Below the pieces are notes generated by a model, which saw only the letters and a program-made list of their open reading frames with translations, ran no database searches and had not been told where the DNA came from. From Microbacterium testaceum (GTDB lineage Bacteria; Actinomycetota; Actinomycetes; Actinomycetales; Microbacteriaceae): a DNA stretch of 64,000 nt. Positions within the stretch are counted from its first letter, which is position 1. The number at the start of each line of letters is the position of its first letter. This document shows positions 35,241-45,200 of this stretch, piece by piece. The stretch is taken from assembly GCF_003075375.1 (NCBI RefSeq), contig NZ_QDFT01000004.1:1-64000 (forward strand). The letters run 5' to 3'. Made by a program: the position numbers and the translations under genes.

Positions 35241-36314
35241 TCAGCGGGCGAGGGCCTCGTCGATCATCGCGATCACGTTCTCGGTACCGGTGCGGATGCC
35301 GGTGCGCGCCGCCGCGGTCCGCATGGCCTCGCGGCGCGCGCCGTCGGCGAGCAACGGCACGATCTCGGCGCGCACGCGCTCGGGCGTGAACTCCCCGTCG
35401 GGGATGAGGATCGCCGCCCCCGCCCGCACCGCGGCGGCGGCGTTGAGGCTCTGCTCGCCGTTGCCGACGGCGTAGGGCACGTAGACGGCCGGGATGCCGA
35501 GCGCGTTGATCTCGCTGACCGTCGCGGCGCCCGATCGCGAGACCACGAGGTCGGCGAGGGCGAAGGCCAGGTCCATGCGGTCGACGTACCGCACGACGGC
35601 GTACCCCTGCGCGCCCGGGTCGGGAAGGTCGGAGTTCTGACCGGTCACGTGCAGCAGCTGCCAGCCGGCGTCGAGCACGTCGCGCCACGCGCCGCCGAAC
35701 GCCGTGTTCAGGCGCAGCGCGCCCAGAGACCCCCCGAACACCAGCAGCGTCGGCCGCCCGGCGTCGAGGCCGAAGTGCGCGGCCGCCTCGGCGCGGGTGG
35801 CCGCGACGTCGAGCTCGACGATCTCGCGGCGCAACGGCATCCCCACCTCTCTCGCACCGCGCAGCGGCGTGCCCGCGAACGCCGTGCCAACCCCGGCCGC
35901 CGCCCGGGCGCCCAGCACGTTCGCCAGGCCCGGCTTGGCGTTGGCCTCGTGCACGACGAAGGGGACGCGCTCGCGCCGCGCCGCCACGTACGCCGGTGCC
36001 GCGGCGTAGCCTCCGAAACCGACGACGACGTCGACGCCCCGCTCGCGGATGAGCCGCCGCACGTGCGCCACCGCGGCCAGGAACTGCCGGGGGAAGACCG
36101 CCGCCGCGCGGTTCGGACGCCGCGGGAACGGCACCTTCGCCACGATCAGCAGCTCGTAGCCGCGCAGGGGCACGAGCCGCGCCTCCAGGCCCTCGCGCGT
36201 ACCGAGCACGAGCACGTCGGCCGCGGCGTCGCGCGCCCGCAGGCCGTCCGCGACGGCGAGGAGGGGGTTCACGTGGCCGGCGGTGCCGCCGCCGGCGAGC
36301 AGGTAAGTCGTCAC
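35241..36314 (-). CDS. murG: Lipid II synthase MurG
   Basis: MurG transfers GlcNAc to lipid I to give lipid II at the inner face of the membrane. The 357-residue GT-B enzyme has the N-terminal [19 protein letters not shown] (about 5), [15 protein letters not shown] (about 97), [11 protein letters not shown] (about 190) and the UDP-GlcNAc site with [12 protein letters not shown] (about 255). The GTG at 36314 lies exactly 6 nt after TAGGGT, so there is a promoter inside the dcw cluster. Confidence 0.96.
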   Translation of the reverse strand: MTTYLLAGGGTAGHVNPLLAVADGLRARDAAADVLVLGTREGLEARLVPLRGYELLIVAKVPFPRRPNRAAAVFPRQFLAAVAHVRRLIRERGVDVVVGFGGYAAAPAYVAARRERVPFVVHEANAKPGLANVLGARAAAGVGTAFAGTPLRGAREVGMPLRREIVELDVAATRAEAAAHFGLDAGRPTLLVFGGSLGALRLNTAFGGAWRDVLDAGWQLLHVTGQNSDLPDPGAQGYAVVRYVDRMDLAFALADLVVSRSGAATVSEINALGIPAVYVPYAVGNGEQSLNAAAAVRAGAAILIPDGEFTPERVRAEIVPLLADGARREAMRTAAARTGIRTGTENVIAMIDEALAR

Positions 36315-36320
36315 CGTACG

Positions 36321-36326
36321 ACCCTA
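36321..36326 (-). promoter_or_regulatory. Leaderless -10 element of murG inside the dcw cluster
   Basis: TAGGGT on the minus strand, then 6 nt, then the GTG at 36314. No Shine-Dalgarno match is visible. Confidence 0.55.
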
Positions 36327-36354
36327 ACCAGGCCGGGTGGCGGTTCCCGCCCGA

Positions 36355-37602
36355 TCAGCCGCGGGTCCGCCGCGCCGCAGCCCGACGCGCGGGACGCGCG
36401 GGGGCCGCCACCGCCGCGCGGCGATCGGGCAGGGTCCGCGCGCACGACAGCAGCACGCCGCAGCCGATCAGCACCGACAGCAGCGAGGTGCCGCCCTGCG
36501 ACATGAACGGCAGCGGCACGCCCAGCACCGGGAACACGCGCAGCACCACGGCGACGTTGATCATGGCCTGACCGACGATCCAGATGGTGATGCCGCCCGC
36601 GACGATGCGCACGAAGGGGTCGTCGGTGCGGCGGATGATGTGGAACGCCCCGACCGCGAACAGCGCGAACAGCGCCAGCACGACGACGCAGCCGATCAGG
36701 CCGAGCTCCTCGCCGACGATCGCGAAGATGTAGTCGTTCGCGGCGGCCGGCAGCCAGTCGTACTTCTCGGCGGAGTTGCCGAGTCCCACACCGAACACTC
36801 CCCCGGCGGCGAGGCCCCAGATGCCGTGCAGCGGCTGATAGCAGTCGCCGAGGTAGTTGGCGAGGCAGTCCTGGTCGAGGAAGCTCATGATGCGGCGCAT
36901 GCGGTCCGGGCTCGTCAGCGCGAAGAGCGCGATCGCGCCGAGCGCGCCGATCGCCGGCAGCAGGAAGATGCGCAGGCGCACGCCCGAGAAGAACAGCGCC
37001 CCCAGCAGCACGAGGACGAGGACCATCGTCGTGCCGAGGTCCTTACCGCCCATGACCGTGGCGATCACCAGCGCCGCCACCGGCACGATGGGGATGAAGA
37101 CGTGACGCCAGTCGCCCAGCAGTGTCTGCTTGCGGAACAGCACGTACCCGAGCCACAGCGCGAGGGCGAGTTTGAGGAACTCGGCGGGCTGCGCCTGGAT
37201 GCCGGCCAGGTTGATCCAGTTGCGGTTGCCGTTGGCCGAGATGCCCAGCGGGGTGAACACCAGCAGCTGGAACATCGTGGCGGCGATCAGCGCGGGCCAC
37301 GCCATGCGCTTCCAGAAGCGCAGCGGCGCGCGGCTCAGGACGAACATGAGCGGGATGCCGACCACCGCGAACACGCCCTGCTTGAGCACGTGATCGAAGG
37401 GGTTCTGCGCCCCGTCCAGCGCCGAGGTCGCCGAGAGCACCATCACGAGCCCGAAGAGCGTCAGCAGCAGGGCGGCCGAGGTGATGAGCAGGAACTCACT
37501 GGGGACGGGACGGAAGGCCCGGCCGAGCGAGACCCGGGCGGTGAGTCCGGGGCGGGCGGGCTCTTCGGAGCTCTGCCGGGGAGGAGGCGCCGTCGTGGTC
37601 AC
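36355..37602 (-). CDS. ftsW: Septal peptidoglycan polymerase FtsW
   Basis: FtsW is a SEDS glycosyltransferase that polymerises lipid II at the septum with FtsI. The 415-residue chain has about ten membrane helices. The catalytic-loop region and family motifs include NWINLAGIQAQPAEFLKLAL (about 153-172), GGKDLGTTMVL (about 215), NDYIFAIVGEELGLIG (about 292-307) and LPFMSQGGTSLL near the end. The GTG at 37602 is chosen because GAGGAG stands 6 nt before it; more upstream starts lie inside murD. A basic Ala/Arg tail closes the protein. Confidence 0.95.
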   Translation of the reverse strand: MTTTAPPPRQSSEEPARPGLTARVSLGRAFRPVPSEFLLITSAALLLTLFGLVMVLSATSALDGAQNPFDHVLKQGVFAVVGIPLMFVLSRAPLRFWKRMAWPALIAATMFQLLVFTPLGISANGNRNWINLAGIQAQPAEFLKLALALWLGYVLFRKQTLLGDWRHVFIPIVPVAALVIATVMGGKDLGTTMVLVLVLLGALFFSGVRLRIFLLPAIGALGAIALFALTSPDRMRRIMSFLDQDCLANYLGDCYQPLHGIWGLAAGGVFGVGLGNSAEKYDWLPAAANDYIFAIVGEELGLIGCVVVLALFALFAVGAFHIIRRTDDPFVRIVAGGITIWIVGQAMINVAVVLRVFPVLGVPLPFMSQGGTSLLSVLIGCGVLLSCARTLPDRRAAVAAPARPARRAAARRTRG

Positions 37603-37612
37603 GCGTGTCTCC

Positions 37613-39133
37613 TCAATCGGTCGGTCGAGTCGCTCCGTCGCCCTGGCCCGCGATCCACGTCCGCACCGCGTCGGCGAAGCGCTCACCGCGGTCGGAGTAG
37701 GACGAGAACTGATCGAAGGATGCCGCCGCGGGAGCCAGGAGCACGGTGTCTCCGTCCCGGGCCACACCCGCCGCCAGTTCGACGACCCGGGCCATGACGT
37801 CTTCAGTCTCGGCGTGGTCGACCTCGAACAGCGGCACCGCGGGGGCGTGTCGCGCGAACGCCGCGACGATGTCTGCGCGTTCGGTGCCGATCACGATGGC
37901 CGCGCGCACGGACGCCCCGCGCTGTCGGACGAGGTCGGTGACGTCGACGCCCTTGAGCAGGCCGCCCACGATCCACACCGCGCCGGGATACGCCGCGAGC
38001 GACGAGGCCGCCGCGTGCGGGTTGGTCGCCTTCGAGTCGTCGACCCAGGTCACGCCGCGATGCGCGCCCACGACCTGGATGCGATGGGGGTCGAGGCGGA
38101 ACCGCTCGAGCGTGTCGAAGATCTGCGCCGGCGTCGCGCCGAGCGAGCGCGCCAGAGCGGCGGCGGCGAGGATGTTGGCCACCATGTGCGGGGCGGCGAG
38201 TCCGCGCTCGGCCAGATCGGCGACGGTGGTGAGTTCGAGCGCCGAGGTCGCGCGCTCCTCGAGGAAGGCCCGGTCGACCAGGATGCCGTCGACCACGCCC
38301 AGATCGCTGGGCCCGGGGACGCCGAGGTCGAAGCCGATGGCGCGGGCGCCCTCGACCACCTCGGCGTCCTCGATCATTTCGCGGGTGGCGACGTCGGCCT
38401 TGTTGTAGACGCACGCGACGCGGGTGCGGGCGTAGACGCCGGCCTTGGCCGCGCGGTACGCGTCGGCCCCGCCGTGCCACTCGAGGTGGTCGTCGGCGAG
38501 ATTCAAGCACACCGCGGCGTGGGGCGAGACGGCATCCGTCCCCTGCTGCAGGTTGAGGTACCAGAGCTGGTGGCTCGACAATTCGACCACGAGGGCGTCG
38601 AAGCCGCCGGGATCGCGCACCGCGTCGAGGACGGGGGTGCCGATGTTGCCGACGGGCGCGGCGCGCAGACCCGCCGTCACCAGCATCTCGGCCGTGAGCC
38701 GCGTCGTCGTGGTCTTGCCGTTGGTGCCGGTGATGAGCACCCACTCCGCGGGGCGGCCGTCGGCGCGGACGACCTTGTCGCGCACGCGCCACGCCAGCTC
38801 CACGTCGCCCCAGAGGGCGATGCCCCGCTCCTGCGTCCAGCGGATCACCGGGTGGTGCGGGGGGAATCCGGGCGAGGCGACGACGACCTCGGGCGCGAAG
38901 TCGGCCAGCTCGGCGGGGACGGTGTCGAGCGGACCCTCGTGCAGGCGCACGCCCAGCACCGGCAGCAGGCGGCCGTACTCGGCATCCGCCCGCTCCGTCA
39001 CCACGAGCACGTCGGCGCCGAGTTCGGCGAGCGTGTCGGCGACCGAGAAGCCCGTGACCGACAGGCCCAGCACGGCGACGCGCAGGCCCTTCCAGTCGGC
39101 GTGCCAGCTGGTGAGGGTGGTGAGGTCGGTCAT
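37613..39133 (-). CDS. murD: UDP-N-acetylmuramoyl-L-alanine-D-glutamate ligase
   Basis: MurD adds D-Glu to UDP-MurNAc-L-Ala. The 506-residue ligase has an N-terminal Rossmann part (VAVLGLSVTGFSVADTLAEL, about 20), the P-loop ITGTNGKTTTTRLT (about 133), NLADDHLEWHGG (about 215) and WVDDSKATNPHAA (about 365). The ATG at 39133 overlaps the mraY stop as ATGA; another ATG at 39148 would add five residues. It is coupled to mraY. Confidence 0.95.
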   Translation of the reverse strand: MTDLTTLTSWHADWKGLRVAVLGLSVTGFSVADTLAELGADVLVVTERADAEYGRLLPVLGVRLHEGPLDTVPAELADFAPEVVVASPGFPPHHPVIRWTQERGIALWGDVELAWRVRDKVVRADGRPAEWVLITGTNGKTTTTRLTAEMLVTAGLRAAPVGNIGTPVLDAVRDPGGFDALVVELSSHQLWYLNLQQGTDAVSPHAAVCLNLADDHLEWHGGADAYRAAKAGVYARTRVACVYNKADVATREMIEDAEVVEGARAIGFDLGVPGPSDLGVVDGILVDRAFLEERATSALELTTVADLAERGLAAPHMVANILAAAALARSLGATPAQIFDTLERFRLDPHRIQVVGAHRGVTWVDDSKATNPHAAASSLAAYPGAVWIVGGLLKGVDVTDLVRQRGASVRAAIVIGTERADIVAAFARHAPAVPLFEVDHAETEDVMARVVELAAGVARDGDTVLLAPAAASFDQFSSYSDRGERFADAVRTWIAGQGDGATRPTD

Positions 39134-40236
39134 ACGCGTGAGAGCCATTCGACGTAGAAGAATCCGATGCCCGAGACGGCCAGCAGGCCCGCGATGATCC
39201 ACATGCGCACGACGATGGTGACCTCGGGCCACCCGCGCATCTCGAGGTGATGATGGAGGGGACTCATGAGGAACAGGCGCTTGCCCCTCGTGATCTTGAA
39301 GTACGCGCGCTGCAGGATGACCGAGCCCGACGCGATGACGTAGACGCCCGCGATGAGCACGAGCAGCAGCTCGGTGCGGGTGAAGATCGCGAGGGCCGCG
39401 ATCACGCCGCCGATCGCCATGGAACCGCAGTCGCCCATGAACACCTTGGCCTTGGGCGCGTTCCACCAGAGGAAGCCGACGAGGGCGCCCACGAAGGAGG
39501 CGGACACGATCGCCAGGTCGAAGGGGTCGCGCACGGCGTAGCAGCCGGCCTGCACGCTCGGGTCGAGCACGTCCGCGCACACCTGCTTGTTCTGCCAGAA
39601 CGCCATGAGGCTGTAGGCGCCGACGACGAAGATGCCCGATCCCGCCGCGAGGCCGTCCAGACCGTCGGCGACGTTGACCGAGTTCGAGGTCGCGGTGCCG
39701 ATGAGCGAGATCCACGCGAGGTAGAGCAGCCAGCCGAGGATGGGCCCGAGCGCGAAGAACGACAGCAGCTGGATGTCGCGGAACACCGAGACGTATCCCG
39801 ACGCGGCCGTCTGTCCGACGGCGTTGGGGAAGTTCAGCGCCACGATCGCGAACGGGACCGCGACGATGACCTGACCGGCGATCTTGCGCCAGCCCGAGAG
39901 GCCGAGGCTGTTCTGGTGCCGCACCTTCATGTAGTCGTCGATGAACCCGACGACGCCGAAGCCGAGCATCATCCACAGCACCAGCAGACCCGACATCGTC
40001 GGGGGGTTGTTCCCGGCGAACGAGCCGATCAGGTAGCCGACGATGGTGCCGAGGATGAAGATCGTGCCGCCCATGGTGGGCGTGCCGCGCTTGGCGCCGT
40101 GCGAGGGGTTGTGCACGTTCTCGGGCGTGCGGATGACCTGCCCCCAGCCCCACTTGCGGAACCACCGCAGGAACACCGGGGTGAGGAACAGGGTGAAGGC
40201 GAGCGAGATCGCCGCCGAGGTCAGCAGAGATCTCAC
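39130..40236 (-). CDS. mraY: Phospho-MurNAc-pentapeptide transferase (lipid I synthase)
   Basis: MraY links phospho-MurNAc-pentapeptide to undecaprenyl phosphate. The 368-residue chain has ten membrane helices. Signature loops are PTMGGTIFILG (about 56), GFIDDYMKVRHQNSLGLSG (about 95), NSVNVADGLDGLAAG (about 190), KVFMGDCGSMAIG (about 265) and SPLHHHLEMRGW (about 323). The GTG start at 40236 overlaps the murF stop as GTGA, so murF, mraY and murD are translationally chained. Confidence 0.96.
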   Translation of the reverse strand: MRSLLTSAAISLAFTLFLTPVFLRWFRKWGWGQVIRTPENVHNPSHGAKRGTPTMGGTIFILGTIVGYLIGSFAGNNPPTMSGLLVLWMMLGFGVVGFIDDYMKVRHQNSLGLSGWRKIAGQVIVAVPFAIVALNFPNAVGQTAASGYVSVFRDIQLLSFFALGPILGWLLYLAWISLIGTATSNSVNVADGLDGLAAGSGIFVVGAYSLMAFWQNKQVCADVLDPSVQAGCYAVRDPFDLAIVSASFVGALVGFLWWNAPKAKVFMGDCGSMAIGGVIAALAIFTRTELLLVLIAGVYVIASGSVILQRAYFKITRGKRLFLMSPLHHHLEMRGWPEVTIVVRMWIIAGLLAVSGIGFFYVEWLSRV

Positions 40237-41645
40237 GCGAAACGCTCCCCGAGTCGATCGCCGAGGTGACGAAGCCCCGCCGAGTTGGACGACTTCACCA
40301 GGACCCGATCGCCGTCGCGCAGCTCGGTCTCGAGGTAGGCGAACGCGGCGTCGGCGTCGGCGAAGAACACGGCCTCGCCGTCCCACGAGCCCTGCGCGAT
40401 GGCCTCGAGGTACATGCGCCGCGCCTCGGGGCCGATCACGACGATCCGCTGGATGCGCAGGCGCACCGCGAGCAGCCCCACGCGGTCGTGCTCCTCGTCG
40501 GCGTACTCCCCCAGCTCGCTCATCGCGCCGAGGACGGCGACGGTGCGCTCGCCCGGGCCGGTGATCTGCGCGAGGGTGCGAAGCGCCGCGGCCATGGAGT
40601 CGGGACTGGCGTTGTAGGCGTCGTTGATGATGCGCACGCGGTCCGAGCCCATCGGCTGCATGCGCCAGCGCTCGGCGATCTCGACCGTCTCGAGCCGCGC
40701 GATCGCGTCGGCGGCCGCGACGCCCAGGGCGGTGGCGGCGGCGAGGGCCGCGAGGGCGTTCATGACGTGGTGCTCGCCGAGCACCCGCAGGGTCAGGGTG
40801 TGCGGTTCGCCGTCGACGAGCAGCTCGGCGCGGGTCCCGGATGCCGAGACCTCGACGTCGAGGGCGCGCACCTGGGCGCGCTCGCCCCGGCCGAACCAGC
40901 GGACGTCCTGTCCGCGCTCGCGCGCGATCGGCTCCATCGCGGCGACGCGGGGGTCGTCGGCGTTGAGGACGGCGAGACCGCCCTCGCGGGTGGCCGTGAC
41001 CAGCTCGCTCTTGGCGTGGAAGGTCGACTCGATGCCGCCGAAGCCCCCGGCGTGGGCCATGCCGACCATCAGGACGACCCCGATGTCGGGGGTCACCAGG
41101 CCGGCGAGGCGGGCGATCGCGCCGGGGGCGCTCGCGCCGAACTCGCTGACGAGGTAGCGGGTGGCATCCGTGACGCGCAGCATGGTCAGCGGGGCGCCCA
41201 CCTCGTTGTTGAACGAGGCGCGCGGCGCCACCGTCTCGCCCTCGACCTCGAGGATGCGGGCGAGGAGGTTCTTGGTGGTCGTCTTGCCGTTGGAGCCGGT
41301 GATGCCGACGATCTTGAGGTCGCCATGGGCGCGCACGCGCGCGACGACGTCGCTGGCCAGCGCGCCGAGGGCGGCGACGACGTCGGGGACGACGATCTGA
41401 CTCACGTCGTCGTCGAGCTCGCGCTCGACCAGGGCGAGGACGGCTCCGCGCTCGACGGCGGTGCCGACGAAGAGGTGGCCGTCGGTGGTCTCGCCGGGCT
41501 TGGCGACGAAGACGCCGCCGGGCTCGATGAGGCGCGAGTCGGTGTCGACCAGCCCGGACACGAGCGTGTCGGGGGTGTCGTCGCGGCGCACGACGAGGCG
41601 CCCGCCGAGCAGGTCGGCGATGTGGGAGAGCGGGGTGGGGATCAT
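40233..41645 (-). CDS. murF: UDP-MurNAc-tripeptide-D-alanyl-D-alanine ligase
   Basis: MurF adds D-Ala-D-Ala to complete the stem peptide. The 470-residue enzyme has the P-loop GITGSNGKTTTKNLLA (about 110), ASFNNEVGAPLTML (about 140) and IINDAYNASPDSMAAAL (about 335), which together set it apart from MurE. The ATG at 41645 begins the conserved IPTPLSHIADLLGG; an ATG at 41675 would extend it by ten residues. Directly upstream is ftsI: the murE that normally lies between them is not here. Confidence 0.95.
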   Translation of the reverse strand: MIPTPLSHIADLLGGRLVVRRDDTPDTLVSGLVDTDSRLIEPGGVFVAKPGETTDGHLFVGTAVERGAVLALVERELDDDVSQIVVPDVVAALGALASDVVARVRAHGDLKIVGITGSNGKTTTKNLLARILEVEGETVAPRASFNNEVGAPLTMLRVTDATRYLVSEFGASAPGAIARLAGLVTPDIGVVLMVGMAHAGGFGGIESTFHAKSELVTATREGGLAVLNADDPRVAAMEPIARERGQDVRWFGRGERAQVRALDVEVSASGTRAELLVDGEPHTLTLRVLGEHHVMNALAALAAATALGVAAADAIARLETVEIAERWRMQPMGSDRVRIINDAYNASPDSMAAALRTLAQITGPGERTVAVLGAMSELGEYADEEHDRVGLLAVRLRIQRIVVIGPEARRMYLEAIAQGSWDGEAVFFADADAAFAYLETELRDGDRVLVKSSNSAGLRHLGDRLGERFA

Positions 41646-41709
41646 AGCTGTGCGGACGCCCTTTCCGTGTCGCATTCGTTACCGAGACGAGACCGGCGTC
41701 GGCGGTGTC

Positions 41710-43503
41710 TCAGCCGAACTTGGGCAGTTCGGGGGTCGTGGTTCCCGAGGGGATGACGCGGTAGTTCTTGAGAACCTGCGTCATGGCCTTCTGGAACGCG
41801 GGGGCGGTGGCCGCGGACGATTTTACCGTCCGCGGTTCGTCCAGGTTGACCTCGACCACGTACTGCGGGTCGTCGGCCGGGGCGAAACCGATCATTGTCG
41901 TGAAGTACGCGTCGCCCTTGTAGGCGCCCGTGACGGGGTCGGTCTTCTCACCGGTACCCGTCTTGATGCCGATGCGGTACCCGGGGATGGCGACCTGCGT
42001 GGCGAGCGTGCCCTGGGTGGCCACGTTCTCGAGCATCTGCGAGACGGTGCGCGCGGCGTCCTCGGACACCACGCGCGTGCCCTGGGCGTCGGGCACGTCG
42101 GTGACGGTCCCGTCGGCCGCGGTGCAGCTCTCCACCAGCGACAGCGGCATGCGCACGCCGCCGTTGGCGATGGTCTGGTAGGCGCCCGCCAGCTGCGGCA
42201 CGGTGACCGAGATGCCCTGACCGAAGGTGGTGTTGTAAAAGGTCTGCTTGTCCCACGACGAGGGGTCGCGCATGATGCCGCCGGACTCGCCGGGGAAGCC
42301 CACGGCCGTCTGCTGCGTGAGCCCGAACTTGTCGAGGTACGACACGCGGGTGTCGAGGGGGATCATGTCGCCGAACTTCGAGATGCCGACGTTCGAGGAG
42401 TCGATCAGCACGCCCGTGAGCGTGTAGGTGTTCGCGGGGTGCGCGAACGAGTCCGACACCCGCGCTCCCCCGGGCAGCGTCTCGCTCGAGGATGCCGTCA
42501 CGGTCGTGCCCGTCGAGAACGAGCCGCTGTCGAGGCCGATCGCCGCGGTGATCGCCTTCATCGTCGAGCCGGGCTCGTGGGGGTCGCGGAAGGCGGCGCT
42601 GCCGCGCTCGGTCGCCGGTGAGGCGGTGGGGTCGTTGGGGTCGACCGTGGGGTACTCGGCGAGAGCGCGGATCTTGCCCGTCTTCGCCTCGACCACGGTG
42701 ATCGTGCCGCCGAGCGAGCCGGTGTTCTGCGCCTGCTCCGCGATGAGCTGCTGCATGTACCACTGCAGGTCGCGGTCGATCGTGAGCTTGAGGGTGCCGC
42801 CGTCGACGGCGGGCTGCGTGACGACCTCGGTTCCCGGGAGCACGACGCCGTCGCGGCTCTGCTGGAAGACGACCTTGCCGTTGCTCGAGGCGAGGCAGGA
42901 GTCGTCGGCGCTCTCGAGACCCTCGAGCGGTTGTCCGTCACTGCCGACGAAGCCGAGCAGGTTGCCGCCCACCGCTCCGTCGGGGTACATGCGTCCGGCC
43001 TGCGGCGGGAAGCTCAGGAACGGCAGGCCCAGCGCGACGAGGGCGCGGTACTGCTCGGTCGAGACGCTCCGGGCGATCATGGCGTAGCGCGAGTCGGGGT
43101 TGTCGGCCACGGCATCCGTGACGGTCTTCTGCACCTCGGCGGCGTCCTGACCGGTGACCGAGGCGATGCGGGCGGCCAGCTCCGGCCACTCGGTGGTGAT
43201 CTCGTCGCCGTCGTCGTCGCGGGTGGTGATGCCCTTCGCCGCGAGCATGGGGTCGATCTGGACGTCGTACCGGTTGACGCTGCTGGCGAGGGGGATGCCG
43301 TTCTCGTCGACGATCGACCCGCGCGAGGCGTACTCGACGCGCGAGCTCTGCAGACCCATCGAGAGGGAGTCGTCGACGTGTTCGCGGGCGTTGACGACCT
43401 GGATGTCGATCAGGCGCACCACGAAGGCGACCAGCACGATCAGGACGACGGCGAGGGCGATGACGGTGCGGCGGCGCGGGGACCGGGAGGCTGCTGTCGT
43501 CAT
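41710..43503 (-). CDS. ftsI: Septal transpeptidase FtsI (class B PBP)
   Basis: FtsI cross-links septal peptidoglycan with FtsW. The 597-residue protein has a short cytosolic tail, one membrane helix (about 13-35), a pedestal domain (about 50-230) with SRGSIVDENGIPLA, and the transpeptidase domain. Active-site motifs are Ser in EPGSTMKAI (about 312), SSN (about 370) and KTGTGEK (about 517). The ATG is 4 bp after the ftsL-like stop. Confidence 0.95.
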   Translation of the reverse strand: MTTAASRSPRRRTVIALAVVLIVLVAFVVRLIDIQVVNAREHVDDSLSMGLQSSRVEYASRGSIVDENGIPLASSVNRYDVQIDPMLAAKGITTRDDDGDEITTEWPELAARIASVTGQDAAEVQKTVTDAVADNPDSRYAMIARSVSTEQYRALVALGLPFLSFPPQAGRMYPDGAVGGNLLGFVGSDGQPLEGLESADDSCLASSNGKVVFQQSRDGVVLPGTEVVTQPAVDGGTLKLTIDRDLQWYMQQLIAEQAQNTGSLGGTITVVEAKTGKIRALAEYPTVDPNDPTASPATERGSAAFRDPHEPGSTMKAITAAIGLDSGSFSTGTTVTASSSETLPGGARVSDSFAHPANTYTLTGVLIDSSNVGISKFGDMIPLDTRVSYLDKFGLTQQTAVGFPGESGGIMRDPSSWDKQTFYNTTFGQGISVTVPQLAGAYQTIANGGVRMPLSLVESCTAADGTVTDVPDAQGTRVVSEDAARTVSQMLENVATQGTLATQVAIPGYRIGIKTGTGEKTDPVTGAYKGDAYFTTMIGFAPADDPQYVVEVNLDEPRTVKSSAATAPAFQKAMTQVLKNYRVIPSGTTTPELPKFG

Positions 43504-43507
43504 GCGC

Positions 43508-44152
43508 TTATCGTGTCGCGGGCGTGGGCAGACCGTCGTTGATCGGCGGGGGTGTCGCCGATCCGGTCGCGGGCGCGGGGCCGTCGGCGGGCCGCGAGGG
43601 ACCGTCGGGCGCGACCGCGGCGCCCTCGGCGGGGGTCGAGGCGGCCGGAGCGGCGGGTTCGGTGGTCGAGGCGGCCGGGTCGGTCACCAGCGGCACCCCG
43701 GCGATCAGCGAGTTGTTCACCGAGCCCCGGCCCTTGGCATCCACCGAAGAGGTGGTGTCGGCGGGCTTGTCCGAGCCGATCACCGCGCCGTCGCTGAGGC
43801 GCAGGTAGGTCGGCGACTCGTCGATCACCATGCCGAGCGCGGCGGCGTTCGCGGCGAGGTACTGCGGCGAGCTGAGCCCGGCGGTCTCGTCGTACAGGAT
43901 CTGCTTCTGGTAGGTCAGGTCGCGCTGCTGCTGCGTGAGCGAGGCGATCTCGAAGGAGCTCTGGGTGGTGAGGATGCCGAGGCCCATCTGCACCAGCACG
44001 ATCACCAGCGCGCCCGCGACGGCCACGATCCCGAACAGGCGGCGCGGCGCGCGGCGCCGAGCCGTCTGGGGGACGACGGTGAGCCGACGCTCGCGGACGG
44101 GGGTCGGGAAGTCGGGAAGGAAAGCGGCGTCGATGGCCTGGGGTGCACTCAT
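43508..44152 (-). CDS. FtsL-like septum component with long disordered tail
   Basis: This 214-residue bitopic protein is in the standard ftsL position between rsmH and ftsI. It has a basic cytosolic part (about 1-42), one membrane helix (about 43-62), a short coiled coil ([20 protein letters not shown], about 71-90) and a small beta region. An Ala/Pro/Thr-rich tail of about 70 residues follows. FtsL is usually about 100-130 residues, so the tail is extra; related actinobacterial proteins often have one. Its ATG overlaps the rsmH stop as ATGA. Identity rests on position and topology. Confidence 0.75.
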   Translation of the reverse strand: MSAPQAIDAAFLPDFPTPVRERRLTVVPQTARRRAPRRLFGIVAVAGALVIVLVQMGLGILTTQSSFEIASLTQQQRDLTYQKQILYDETAGLSSPQYLAANAAALGMVIDESPTYLRLSDGAVIGSDKPADTTSSVDAKGRGSVNNSLIAGVPLVTDPAASTTEPAAPAASTPAEGAAVAPDGPSRPADGPAPATGSATPPPINDGLPTPATR

Positions 44153-45102
44153 GCGTCCTCCTGGATCCGCTCGGCCGCACGCAGGCGCACGGGGGTGGCT
44201 CGGGGGTTGGCGGCGCGCTCGTCGTCGCTCGCCAGTTCGGCTCCGCGCACGAGCAGCCGGAACTTCGGCGCGTGCTCGGGCAGCTCGACGGGCAGTCCTC
44301 GCGGAGCGGTGGATGCCGAGGACTCGGCGAACACGCGCTTGACGAGACGGTCTTCGAGCGACTGGTACGACAGCACCACGATGCGCCCGCCGACGCCGAG
44401 GACCCCGAGGGCCGCGGGGATGGTGCGCTCGAGCACCGACAGTTCGGCGTTGACCTCAATGCGCAGGGCCTGGAAGACGCGCTTGGCGGGGTGGCGCTCG
44501 CGCAGGACCGCGGCGGGAGTTGCCGCCTGCAGCACGTCGACGAGCTGACCGGACCGCTCCAGCGGGGCCTCGTTGCGGGCGGCGATGATCGCGCGGGCGT
44601 AGCGTCCGGCGAGCTTCTCTTCGCCGTAGCGCTCGAAGATGCGGCGCAGGTCGCCCTCGCCGTAGGTCGCGAGCACCTCGGCCGCCGTGACGCCGGTGGT
44701 CTGGTCCATGCGCATGTCGAGGGGCGCGTCCTGCGCGTAGGCGAAGCCGCGGTCGGCCACGTCGAGCTGCAGCGACGACACGCCCAGATCGAACAGGATG
44801 CCGTCGACCTTCTCGACACCGGCCGAGGCCACCGCGTCGGCGATGCCGTCGTACACGGTGTGCACGAGCGTGACGCGGTCGCCGAACCGCGCGAGCCGCT
44901 CCCCCGCGATGCGCAGGGCGTCGGTGTCGCGGTCCAGACCGATGAGCCGGGCGTTCGGGAAGCGCTCGAGGAACGCCTCGGAGTGGCCGCCCATGCCGAG
45001 CGTGCCGTCGACGAAGACGGCTCCGGGCTTCTGCAGCGCAGGACCGAGCAGCTCGGCGCACCGCTCGAGCAGAACGGGGGTGTGGATGTCGCGGATGTCC
45101 AT
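44149..45102 (-). CDS. rsmH: 16S rRNA m4C1402 methyltransferase RsmH
   Basis: RsmH (MraW) methylates N4 of C1402 in 16S rRNA using SAM. The 317-residue enzyme has the [13 protein letters not shown] start, the SAM loop [18 protein letters not shown] (about 33), [19 protein letters not shown] (about 105) and the C-terminal [19 protein letters not shown]. No clear Shine-Dalgarno precedes the ATG. It lies between mraZ and the ftsL-like gene, as in most bacteria. Confidence 0.95.
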   Translation of the reverse strand: MDIRDIHTPVLLERCAELLGPALQKPGAVFVDGTLGMGGHSEAFLERFPNARLIGLDRDTDALRIAGERLARFGDRVTLVHTVYDGIADAVASAGVEKVDGILFDLGVSSLQLDVADRGFAYAQDAPLDMRMDQTTGVTAAEVLATYGEGDLRRIFERYGEEKLAGRYARAIIAARNEAPLERSGQLVDVLQAATPAAVLRERHPAKRVFQALRIEVNAELSVLERTIPAALGVLGVGGRIVVLSYQSLEDRLVKRVFAESSASTAPRGLPVELPEHAPKFRLLVRGAELASDDERAANPRATPVRLRAAERIQEDA

Positions 45103-45200
45103 GATGAGGGGGCCGGTCCTTCGGCTCTGATCCCCACCCGCATCGACCTGGCGCCGGGGAAGTGCGTCAGGGCGTGCGGCTGGGCATCACAGCCGGAGGG

